Source of the DNA: a virus
Virus record (IMG/VR): IMGVR_UViG_3300028581_000258
Coordinates: 1 to 22,996 of that record
Length of the DNA: 22,996 nt
Reading direction: 5' to 3' (one strand)
In this document: positions 3,940 to 10,366 of the stretch, piece by piece
Position numbering within the stretch: position 1 is the first letter of the stretch
Layout of the letters: every line of letters begins with the position of its first letter
The notes under the pieces: generated by a model
The model's database searches: none
What the model was told of the DNA's origin: nothing
The model's input: only the letters and a program-made list of their open reading frames with translations
Made by a program: the position numbers and the translations under genes

Positions 3940-5252
3940 AGCGCTGGCTTCAGGATTACGCTCCGCTGTCGGCGGCGGCGGTGCGGCGCATCCTCCAGTT
4001 TGACTGGGATGCCGGTTATGGTCTGGGTGGAGAAATGCCAAACCGAAACCGGTTCTATCACTACCTGACGCAACGCGGGTCTGATGTACAGATCCGGACG
4101 GTAGCGGTGAAGGCGAAGAATAAGACGACTCAGCCGATGGTGAAGGAAGTCGTCCGGGCGAGCGCAGATGATCCGTGGATTTATGTGCATGACCTGGGCT
4201 TCTGCACAATCAGAGGATATTTCGTTGACTGGTATTCGGACGGAATTGGTTTTGATCGAGGTTTTAACTATGGAAGACGCTGGGAACTGTCGGCCTATGC
4301 GCTCCGTTGCATGTGGAAGATTCACGCGCCGGTGGTTAATCCTGAGCTGTTGAAGCGGACGCGCCGGTTCCGCTGGTCGGCGTGGGAACAAGATCGCGGG
4401 CATCTGCTGGATTACCTAAAGGTCTATAAGGAGCATCCGGAAATCGAGCTGCTTTCCAAGTGCGGTCTTGGACGGTTCTGCACGAAGATTTCCATCGTTC
4501 GGAAGCTGAAAGCGGATAGGAATTTCCGGCAGTTCTTCATGACGAATGCGGAATATATCAAGAAAAACCTTACCGGCATCGATGTGATCATGAAGGCGTT
4601 CCACGGACGGATTCCTCTTTCCGAAGCATACACCGAAATTCGTGCGCGGAAGGTGTTTTGGAGAGGGTACAGCCTTCCGAGCTGTATTTGTCCGGTAAAG
4701 GCGTTCCAGTACGTTGAAAAATTCAACATTTTCCGGAGTGTCTATACCGCCTATCTGCATAACTGCCAGAAGGCCGGGCTGGATCTGGCCGACACGAAGG
4801 TTTCTTTCCCGAAGCAATTCAAGGCGCGGAGTTCGATTGTGCAGGATATGGCGGATGTGATCCGCCGGCAGGAGAAAGCCGAAGAGATCGAGAAGATGAA
4901 TCTTTCGCTGGCGGCCGTGGCTGAAAAGTGGAGCCGGTTTGAGCGTAATGGCCGTAATTACCGGATTGTGATTCCGCGCTCAGAGCAGGAGTTTATTGAC
5001 GCTGGCCGGGCGATGTCTAACTGCCTTGGAGGGTATGCTGCACGAGTTTCACGCGGTGAACTGGTGGTGGTCTTTGTACGCCTGGCGGACCATCCGCGCA
5101 AAGCGTTCGTGGCGGCCGCCTACGATCCGAAGAGCAAAGAAGTCACCCAATGTTATGGCGTAAAAAACAGCAAGCCGCCGAAGCCGGTGGCTGATTTTGT
5201 ACAGCGCGTTTTCTACGGCACAACAACCTCAAAACTAAAGGTGGCGGCATGA
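3936..5252 (+). CDS. PcfJ-like protein
   Basis: 438 residues, starting MKRWLQDYAPLSAAAVRRIL. The middle is a helical array of HEAT-like appearance (about 115-280). The C-terminal region carries the family signature: FIDAGRAMSNCLGGYAARV (about 353-371), then GELVVVFVRL and AFVAAAYDPKSKEVTQCYG. The 'M-x-N-C-[LV]-G-G-Y' motif followed by a small beta sheet is diagnostic of PcfJ-like proteins, known from pCF10 and many phages and conjugative elements. The molecular role is unproven; a nucleic-acid-linked function is often assumed. The ATG overlaps the PcfK-like stop (ATGA), so the two are probably made in a fixed ratio and may form a complex. Confidence 0.85.
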   Translation: MKRWLQDYAPLSAAAVRRILQFDWDAGYGLGGEMPNRNRFYHYLTQRGSDVQIRTVAVKAKNKTTQPMVKEVVRASADDPWIYVHDLGFCTIRGYFVDWYSDGIGFDRGFNYGRRWELSAYALRCMWKIHAPVVNPELLKRTRRFRWSAWEQDRGHLLDYLKVYKEHPEIELLSKCGLGRFCTKISIVRKLKADRNFRQFFMTNAEYIKKNLTGIDVIMKAFHGRIPLSEAYTEIRARKVFWRGYSLPSCICPVKAFQYVEKFNIFRSVYTAYLHNCQKAGLDLADTKVSFPKQFKARSSIVQDMADVIRRQEKAEEIEKMNLSLAAVAEKWSRFERNGRNYRIVIPRSEQEFIDAGRAMSNCLGGYAARVSRGELVVVFVRLADHPRKAFVAAAYDPKSKEVTQCYGVKNSKPPKPVADFVQRVFYGTTTSKLKVAA

Positions 5253-5632
5253 TGCACTTCGTAGACATTCAGAGGATTTATTTTGCACGGCGCGGGCAGG
5301 CTAGTTCCGTTTTCGGATTGGACTCCTTGGCGGGACGGCTCCGCGCCGTGCGACCTTTTAAAGGCCGGGCTGACTATTGTGTCGGTGAGTGCCGCGCCGG
5401 TGCGTCGGAGGTGGGTTTAGTTGCCAGCCTTCGTCGCGCCGGTGCCTTTTTTGCGGTCTTCGGGCGGCGGATGGCAAACGCCGCCGGCAGCGATGACAAA
5501 GCCGGTGCGAGTCCGGCAGGCCGCGCCTTTTTTGGCCGGATTAGACGCATCGGGCGGATGGTGTGGAACGGCTGCTGGGTGGTGAATTGGGAAGGTGGCA
5601 AGACGCGGGTGTCTTGGCGGTGGGGCGAATAG
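5249..5632 (+). CDS. Doubtful ORF in a structured, repetitive stretch
   Basis: An open frame of 127 codons, MMHFVDIQRIYFARRGQASS at the start, begins at an ATG overlapping the PcfJ-like stop (ATGA). That favours coupled translation. Against it, the product is rich in Arg, Gly, Ala and Trp with no domain pattern, the DNA is repetitive and full of hairpins, and opposite-strand frames are open as well. It may be a palindromic or non-coding element that happens to be open. If coding, the product is a small basic protein of unknown role. Confidence 0.25.
   Translation: MMHFVDIQRIYFARRGQASSVFGLDSLAGRLRAVRPFKGRADYCVGECRAGASEVGLVASLRRAGAFFAVFGRRMANAAGSDDKAGASPAGRAFFGRIRRIGRMVWNGCWVVNWEGGKTRVSWRWGE
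5391..5536. repeat. Cluster of hairpins and a direct repeat after pcfJ
   Basis: CGCGCCGGTGC occurs at 5393-5403 and again at 5435-5445. Inverted repeats follow: GGCGGCG (5463-5469) with CGCCGCC (5479-5485), a perfect 7-bp stem with a 9-base loop; GCCGG (5501-5505) with CCGGC (5513-5517); and GGCC either side of a T6 run near 5519-5537. Another T6 run follows the second direct-repeat copy (about 5447-5452). These could act as partial terminators or be parts of a dispersed extragenic element. A further small hairpin, ACGGC/GCCGT, lies at about 5335-5349. Confidence 0.55.
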
Positions 5633-5662
5633 CCACAAAAAACACCAAAAACGGAGTGAGCA

Positions 5663-6061
5663 ATGCACGTTAATTCTCTGCTGGCGTATTACGCGGGGCG
5701 CAAGGAGTTCAGTAAGCGGGAGATGATGATTCTCGGCTGGCTGCTGATGAATCCCGGCGCCTGGACGGATCGGCAGATTAAGACGGGGCTGGAGCAGGCG
5801 GATATGAACGGGGTGCGGCCGCGCATTAATGAGTTGATCGAGCGCCAGGCGCTGGAGGTGGTTGGCGATACGGTTTGTCCGGTGACTGGTAAGACGGTGC
5901 GGATGGTGAGGATTGGCGAAGGGTTTTTGAACCGAACGATTAACGCTAAACGATCACCGATGAATGAACAGCTAGTGCTGGCCGGCGGTGAGCGGGTCGG
6001 GCGGAACGAGCGGTGGAAGATTCCGGCGCGGGTCGGTGAGCAGGGAGCGCTGTTTTCCTGA
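5663..6061 (+). CDS. Winged-helix DNA-binding-like protein
   Basis: 132 residues. The core is KREMMILGWLLMNPGAWTDR, QIKTGLEQADMNGVRPRINE and LIERQALEVVGDTVCPVTGK (about 19-83). This is a helix, a turn-helix recognition unit ('VRPRINELIERQALEVVG') and a beta wing ending in 'CPVTGKTVRMVRI', common among small phage winged-helix proteins near replication genes. The C-terminal 40 residues (from about 95) look extended and Arg/Gly-rich. The ATG at 5663 follows GGAGTGAG. It restarts the operon after the structured region. A regulatory or replication role is likely but not specific. Confidence 0.6.
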   Translation: MHVNSLLAYYAGRKEFSKREMMILGWLLMNPGAWTDRQIKTGLEQADMNGVRPRINELIERQALEVVGDTVCPVTGKTVRMVRIGEGFLNRTINAKRSPMNEQLVLAGGERVGRNERWKIPARVGEQGALFS

Positions 6062-6098
6062 GATTTTTACAGAAGGTAACGAAGTAAACGGAGGGGTT

Positions 6099-6512
6099 AT
6101 GGCTGATGAAGTTAAGAAAGAAGAGTGGTGGAGTTCAACGGATGAAGAGCATTTCGGCAACGGACCGCACGATACAAAAGACGCCGCCGTTTTAGCGCTC
6201 ATTGTCGACGAAGTGCTTGATACCGGATCTTCCGTTTATGTTGGTAGAAAAGGGCTGATGTTCCATCCGGTAATTCATGGAGATGACGTGTGCGAACATC
6301 TTGCTGATGACGCCAGCGTTGATTTTGGAGAAATTGCCGAAGACTGGCCCGGACTGTCTGCCGCGCAGGAAGACGAGCTTGGGAAAAAACTAACGGAAGT
6401 TCTGTGTGCTTTTCTGGCGGATCACGGCGAGATGCCAACCTTTTTTCAAATCGAAGGTGTAGAGCGTGTTGAAGTGACGGATGCGCTGATTCGGGAAGCG
6501 AGGAAGTTATGA
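6099..6512 (+). CDS. Hypothetical acidic protein
   Basis: 137 residues, starting MADEVKKEEWWSSTDEEHFG. It is acidic, with a helical centre and an end reading FFQIEGVERVEVTDALIREA. That ending ('F-F-x-I-E-x-V-E-x-V-E-V-T') is a recurrent phage pattern, but I cannot name a family. A longer reading from 5988 would sit inside the previous gene. The ATG at 6099 is preferred because GGAGGGG ends three bases upstream. Its stop overlaps the HD-domain gene by four bases, so the two are translationally linked. Confidence 0.6.
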   Translation: MADEVKKEEWWSSTDEEHFGNGPHDTKDAAVLALIVDEVLDTGSSVYVGRKGLMFHPVIHGDDVCEHLADDASVDFGEIAEDWPGLSAAQEDELGKKLTEVLCAFLADHGEMPTFFQIEGVERVEVTDALIREARKL

Positions 6513-7105
6513 GCAGGCACTGGATTCAAACCTATACAGGGCGGAAGTTTGATGTGATGAATCCGCGGGCAGAGGATGTGTCGTTTATTGACATTGCCCA
6601 TGCGCTGGCGCATCAGGCGCGGTTTAACGGGCATACAAAGCAGTTCTACAGCGTGGCGCATCATTGCGTGATTATGAGCCGGGAGATTCCGCCGGAGTTT
6701 GCGCTTTACGCTCTGCTCCACGACGCGGCGGAAGCGTACATCGGCGATATGCCGCATCCGGTTAAGCAGTTGTTTCCAGCATTTTCAAAACTTGAAGGGA
6801 CAATTCTTGATGCTGTTTTTAAGGCCGCCGGCATTCAGTCGCTGGATTCTAATTACGAAGATCGAATGGCCGCAGAGATTGGTCTTTACGATCGGCGGAT
6901 GCTGCTGACGGAACGCCAGCAGCTGATGGGTGAGCCGCCCGAACCGTGGGCGGTGGATGGTCTCGGCATTGAACCGATAGACATCCGTATTTCATGTGAG
7001 CCGGATTTTGAAATCTACAAGGGGCGGTATCTGCGGCGCTTGGTGGAGTTGGGGGTTGAAGTAAGGCTGGAGGCTACAGACTTGAGGCAAGAGGTGCAGA
7101 GATGA
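6509..7105 (+). CDS. HD-domain phosphohydrolase (YfbR-like)
   Basis: 198 residues. The metal-binding pattern is visible: H51-H52 in SVAHHCVIMS, H71-D72 in LLHDAAEAYIGDMPHPVK, and a later Asp in YDRRMLLTE (D128). The 'HD-A-x-E-A-Y-I-G-D-M-P-x-P-V-K' block is typical of phage and bacterial HD hydrolases related to YfbR, which remove phosphate from deoxynucleoside monophosphates. Length fits the family. Exact substrate is unknown. Acting on nucleotides, it could tune the host dNTP pool or remove nucleotide signals. It starts at an ATG overlapping the previous stop and ends overlapping the next start, so it is embedded in the operon. Confidence 0.8.
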   Translation: MSRHWIQTYTGRKFDVMNPRAEDVSFIDIAHALAHQARFNGHTKQFYSVAHHCVIMSREIPPEFALYALLHDAAEAYIGDMPHPVKQLFPAFSKLEGTILDAVFKAAGIQSLDSNYEDRMAAEIGLYDRRMLLTERQQLMGEPPEPWAVDGLGIEPIDIRISCEPDFEIYKGRYLRRLVELGVEVRLEATDLRQEVQR

Positions 7106-7332
7106 GCATCATGCAGCAGGTTAATAGGAAGAAGTTGGATTTTATTTCTGTAACTAATACAGCCCCAGGCCGGTTGTTGGCCGGTAAAGAGCAAATGGTT
7201 GCTTTGGAGGATGAGGCGATGGTCTGGGGGATTCCTCGCCTTCGTAATTTGTCTGGAGTCGAGCGGGCTGAAGTTGAAGGACTGAAGCTCTATGAAATGG
7301 ATGATGAGTCCTATTTGGAGGTGGCGCCATGA
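7102..7332 (+). CDS. Hypothetical protein, 76 residues
   Basis: Begins MSIMQQVNRKKLDFISVTNT and ends with GLKLYEMDDESYLEVAP. No family recognised; the middle (LAGKEQMVALEDEAMVWGIP) mixes strand and helix. Four-base overlaps with the HD gene before it and the ASCH gene after it make it a genuine operon member. It may be a small accessory partner of the flanking enzymes. Confidence 0.6.
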   Translation: MSIMQQVNRKKLDFISVTNTAPGRLLAGKEQMVALEDEAMVWGIPRLRNLSGVERAEVEGLKLYEMDDESYLEVAP

Positions 7333-7769
7333 AATGCCTATCTGTCAGGCAGCCGTGGGCGTGGGCGATTCTCCATGCGGGCAAGGATGTTGAGAACCGG
7401 ACCTGGGATCCGAGTCCTAAGCAGTTGAAGCCGGGCGAACGGCTGGCAATCCACGCTTCCAAGACGTTCGACGTGGACGGGTTGCGTTGGATCTGCGCGA
7501 ACCATGAAGAGCTCGGATTGAATCTTGAAGATATTCCGATTGATCCGAAGGCGTACCCGGTAGGGGCTGTGGTGGGGAGTGTGGAGTTTGTCGGGGCAAT
7601 TGATCAGCAACTCTATGCGCTGGGCTCAAAAACAAGTCCGTGGTTTTTCGGGCCGGTCGGTTGGATGGTGAGCCATCCGAAAGCGCTGGAGGATCCGGTA
7701 CCGTTGAAGGGGCGGCTGATGCTGTTTGAGGTGGATGATGGGATTTTTGAACAGAAGGAAACTGAGTAA
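7329..7769 (+). CDS. ASCH-domain protein
   Basis: 146 residues. MKCLSVRQPWAWAILHAGKD followed by VENRTWDPSPKQLKPGERLA is the classic ASCH opening: 'S-[IVL]-R-Q-P-W-A-x-x-I-L-x-G-x-K-x-x-E-N-R-T-W', then 'H-A-S-K'. GAVVGSVEFVGAI (about 78-90) is the following strand pair of the PUA-like barrel. The ASCH fold is related to PUA and binds RNA; some members (YqfB type) hydrolyse modified cytidine. Phage ASCH proteins usually have no known substrate. It overlaps its upstream neighbour by four bases, and its TAA shares one base with an ATG preceding the next gene's start. Confidence 0.85.
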   Translation: MKCLSVRQPWAWAILHAGKDVENRTWDPSPKQLKPGERLAIHASKTFDVDGLRWICANHEELGLNLEDIPIDPKAYPVGAVVGSVEFVGAIDQQLYALGSKTSPWFFGPVGWMVSHPKALEDPVPLKGRLMLFEVDDGIFEQKETE

Positions 7770-7780
7770 TGGAGGAAATC

Positions 7781-8626
7781 ATGGCTAAGAAGAAAAAGAC
7801 AGAAGTGACGGAAGATCGGCCTGTTGAACAGCAGGCTCTGGCGGGTAGCCGGTTTGTGGATGTGGTGGTTGAAGAGCGTGAAGTTCCGGTACGGCTGAGC
7901 GATGAGCGCTTGCTGGAGATCGCGGACGAAGCCTGTTCAAAACACCGGGCGGTAATGCAGTTGCATGTTGAAATCAAGGCGTTCAGTGATTCGCGCAAGG
8001 CGCTGATTAAGACGCTGGATGATGAAGCGGCCGAACTGGACGAACAGTTTTACCGCAAGACGGTTCCGGCCACGAAGGAAGTTCGTATTATCAAGGACTT
8101 CGCCCTGGGTCGTCTGCGCGTCGAGGTGATTGAAACCGGCGAGGTGGTGGAAGACCGCGAGTTTGGTGCCAGTGAATGCCAGCGCGATTTTGCATTTATG
8201 CTGGAGTCTGATCCTAGCGACCAGTTTTTACAGCGGGCGGTGGACGTTATCCGCCAGCACCAGGAACAGCAAACCGATCCGCAGGAGTTCGCGGACATTG
8301 TCGCGGAAACGCTGGGGGTGTCTGTTTCGTTCGGTGAGCGGATTATCGGGCTGTTGAAAGGTAAAGTGCTGGTTGGTGAAGGAACGGAAAACGATCCGAT
8401 GACTATCGTTGATGTTAGTCGGAGGTGTGAAGATTGCCTGCACCATCCGGAATTGGATGATCGTCCGGAGTGCAGAGAGTGTGAGTATGAAGACGGTCTG
8501 CCGGGATTCAAGAAGCCGGACAAATGCTCCGGATGCAAGTTCCGAAGCAATCTGATGACATTTAAACCGTGTGCCGGCTGCGATCCGGTGGACGAGGCGG
8601 CGGGTTTTGTCTCGGTTGTGGATTAA
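7781..8626 (+). CDS. Coiled-coil protein with four C-terminal zinc knuckles
   Basis: 281 residues from the ATG at 7781. An ATG at 7769 is in frame, but GGAGG (7771-7775) fits the second start. A lysine-rich N-terminus precedes a helical middle (about 38-105, 'SDERLLEIADEACSKHRAVM...') that looks like a coiled coil. A strand-rich stretch follows (about 108-128), then helices to 195. The end bears four CxxC pairs: C216/C219, C231/C234, C249/C252 and C264/C267, enough for two zinc ions, like a rubredoxin or zinc-ribbon cluster. No family recognised. Its position between ASCH and DUF5131 genes suggests a nucleic-acid role, by inference. Acidic and glutamine-rich parts may bind partners. Confidence 0.65.
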   Translation: MAKKKKTEVTEDRPVEQQALAGSRFVDVVVEEREVPVRLSDERLLEIADEACSKHRAVMQLHVEIKAFSDSRKALIKTLDDEAAELDEQFYRKTVPATKEVRIIKDFALGRLRVEVIETGEVVEDREFGASECQRDFAFMLESDPSDQFLQRAVDVIRQHQEQQTDPQEFADIVAETLGVSVSFGERIIGLLKGKVLVGEGTENDPMTIVDVSRRCEDCLHHPELDDRPECRECEYEDGLPGFKKPDKCSGCKFRSNLMTFKPCAGCDPVDEAAGFVSVVD

Positions 8627-8634
8627 GGATTGAT

Positions 8635-8665
8635 GGCGGGCGGCTGCGGGCCGCCTGCCGGTTTT
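8635..8665 (+). terminator. Strong GC hairpin with short U tract
   Basis: GGCGGGCGGC (8635-8644) pairs with GCCGCCTGCC (8650-8659) over 10 bp, including one G-U pair, with a 5-base loop. GG and then TTTT (8662-8665) follow. It lies nine bases after the zinc-knuckle gene and upstream of the next gene's ribosome site. The U tract is short, so it may only attenuate or protect the upstream mRNA. Confidence 0.5.
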
Positions 8666-8696
8666 AACGGACAAAGCGGACGAATACGGAGGGAAT

Positions 8697-9011
8697 ATGA
8701 ATTATTTAGGATATTTGATTGTGAAGTATACGCCGTGCGGCAATGGCCTCCTTGGAGTGAAGCCGTCCGTTCGTGTGGCGAAGAACGTGCCGCGTCTGGA
8801 CGCCAACGAAATTGCTTTAAAGTTGAGGCTGGATCTTCCGGATGAGCTGTTTAAACGGCCTCAGCTGGAAGCGTCTATTACTGTTCCGCGCAATGCGGTT
8901 ACTACGGCTGTTGTATCGGCAGAAGTAGGGGACAATATCCGGGAGGTTGTACGCCAGCAGCTTGGTATTGATCTGACGATTAATGTGGTTGAGCAGAAAG
9001 GCGGCGAGTGA
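8697..9011 (+). CDS. Hypothetical protein, 104 residues
   Basis: MNYLGYLIVKYTPCGNGLLG at the start, with strand-rich N-terminal and C-terminal parts (RQQLGIDLTINVVEQKGGE) and a middle DLPDELFKRPQLEASITVPR. No family recognised. GGAGGG ends three bases before the ATG. The TGA at 9009-9011 shares one base with the DUF5131 ATG (TGATG), so these two are translated as a unit. This tight junction suggests a functional link with the enzyme downstream. Confidence 0.55.
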   Translation: MNYLGYLIVKYTPCGNGLLGVKPSVRVAKNVPRLDANEIALKLRLDLPDELFKRPQLEASITVPRNAVTTAVVSAEVGDNIREVVRQQLGIDLTINVVEQKGGE

Positions 9012-9931
9012 TGAAACACCACAAAATCGGCTGGCTGAATGTCCCGGGGTATATCCCGCAGACGTGGAATCCGATTGTCGGATGCTCAAAGGTGTCCGAT
9101 GGTTGCCGTAACTGCTACGCCGAGAAGATGGCGAATCGCCTGAAGGGGATGGGAACGCGGGGCTATACGGACGTAACGGACGCATCTGGCCGATGGAATG
9201 GAATAATTTCAATTGTAGGACTGGAATATACTCTCCAAAAGCCGCTGGGCTGGAAGACGCCGCGTGCGATCTTCGTCAACAGCATGGGAGATTTGTTCCA
9301 TGAGAACACTGATGCGGAATGGATAGACCAAGTTTTTGACATCATGGAGAAATGTCCGCAACACCTGTTCATCGTGCTGACAAAACGCGCGGCGAGAATG
9401 AATGGCTATTTTAAGAGTCGATGGGATTTAAACGGAAGACATATTCCCAACGTCTGGCTCGGAGTGACGGCGGAGGATAAGGAACAGGCTGATGATCGCA
9501 TTCCGCACCTGCTTAACACTCCGGCCGCTATTCGATTTGTGAGCTGTGAGCCGCTTCTTGGGCCGGTTGATCTCTGCATTCCCGTAGGGTGTCGGTCGTG
9601 CAATCACCCCGGGAACGTTGTTGTACGAGAATCGTGCACCCGTTGCGGTGGAACCGGGAGAGAGCCTTCCATAGATTGGATTATTGCTGGCGGAGAATCA
9701 GGGGCCAATCAGGAAGTCCGTCCGGGTCATGCGGAATGGTTTAGATCGCTGCGCGATCAGGCGCAAGAGGCCGGTGTTCCGTTTTTCTTTAAACAGTGGG
9801 GGAATCCCGCGGCGTATGCGTTCAGTGGATTTAAACGCCAGTGTGAGGCCGGTATGGACAAAACCAAACGCACCGGCGGCGACATTCTCGACGGCCAGCA
9901 GCATCACGAGTGGCCGGGGGTGAGGGGTTGA
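9011..9931 (+). CDS. Phage Gp37/Gp68 family protein (DUF5131)
   Basis: 306 residues. TWNPIVGCSKVSDGCRNCYA (18-37) contains C25, C32 and C35; this 'C-x6-C-x2-C' with TWNP is the hallmark of the Gp37/Gp68 (DUF5131) family, sometimes compared with radical-SAM-type metal binding. Further signatures are FVNSMGDLFHE (about 88-98), VWLGVTAEDKEQADDRI (about 148-164), FVSCEPLLGPVDL (about 176-188) and WIIAGGESG (about 223-231). An insert at 189-216 adds a second cysteine set, C194/C197 and C209/C212, a zinc-ribbon look. The GTG at 9008 could also start it; the ATG at 9011 is preferred. Biochemical function is unknown. The DUF4326 gene follows with a TTGA overlap. Confidence 0.85.
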   Translation: MKHHKIGWLNVPGYIPQTWNPIVGCSKVSDGCRNCYAEKMANRLKGMGTRGYTDVTDASGRWNGIISIVGLEYTLQKPLGWKTPRAIFVNSMGDLFHENTDAEWIDQVFDIMEKCPQHLFIVLTKRAARMNGYFKSRWDLNGRHIPNVWLGVTAEDKEQADDRIPHLLNTPAAIRFVSCEPLLGPVDLCIPVGCRSCNHPGNVVVRESCTRCGGTGREPSIDWIIAGGESGANQEVRPGHAEWFRSLRDQAQEAGVPFFFKQWGNPAAYAFSGFKRQCEAGMDKTKRTGGDILDGQQHHEWPGVRG

Positions 9932-10326
9932 AACCCATCCGAATACAGCGGAAGCGGTGCAAAGGCTGGAAGATGCCAGAGAATACGGTGTATGTCGGCC
10001 GCGGGACGAAGTGGGGAAATCCGTTCTGTGTGATGGGAAAGAATCCGTATCTGTTCTGCGATGCGTCGCATCGCCGCAAGATTCTTGGTGAGTGGGTGAT
10101 TTATGATTTTGAGCAGACGACTCCGTCCACGGTTGGGATGGCAGTTGAAATGTACCGTCGCTGGTTGACGCACGAACTGAATGAAGCGGGCATTGTGCGG
10201 CCGTGTCTTTTAACGCTGGAGGACATTCGTCGTGAGTTGTGTGGGAAGAATCTGGCGTGCTGGTGCCGGACGGATCAGCCGTGCCATGCGGATGTGTTGC
10301 TGGAGTTGGCGAATGGGCAGGAATGA
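9928..10326 (+). CDS. DUF4326 domain protein
   Basis: About 132 residues from a TTG at 9928, which overlaps the DUF5131 stop (TTGA) and reads (M)KPIRIQRKRCKGWKMPENTV. This start matches the usual beginning of the family; a GTG at 9910 would add six residues of low information. The core 'R-K-R-x-K-G-W-x-M-P-x-N-T-V-Y-V-G-R-x-x-K-W-G-N-P-F' (about 7-33) is diagnostic of DUF4326. The end carries LACWCRTDQPCHADVLLELA, the family's 'L-x-C-W-C-x-x-x-x-x-C-H-A-D-V-L' motif with three cysteines and a histidine that could bind metal. Function is unestablished. The coupling to DUF5131 suggests joint action on a nucleic acid or nucleotide. Confidence 0.85.
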   Translation: MKPIRIQRKRCKGWKMPENTVYVGRGTKWGNPFCVMGKNPYLFCDASHRRKILGEWVIYDFEQTTPSTVGMAVEMYRRWLTHELNEAGIVRPCLLTLEDIRRELCGKNLACWCRTDQPCHADVLLELANGQE

Positions 10327-10366
10327 ATCCTGTCTGTACTGGTTTTCCTTATAGAAGGGCTTTTTT

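Noticed and set aside
3561-4403. Minus-strand open frame opposite PcfK/PcfJ
   Set aside because: Covered by two confident, coupled forward genes; product is low-complexity Ser/Pro/Arg-rich.
8630-8845. Forward frame overlapping the start of the gene at 8697
   Set aside because: No ribosome site, begins in a hairpin, and conflicts with the well-started gene in another frame.
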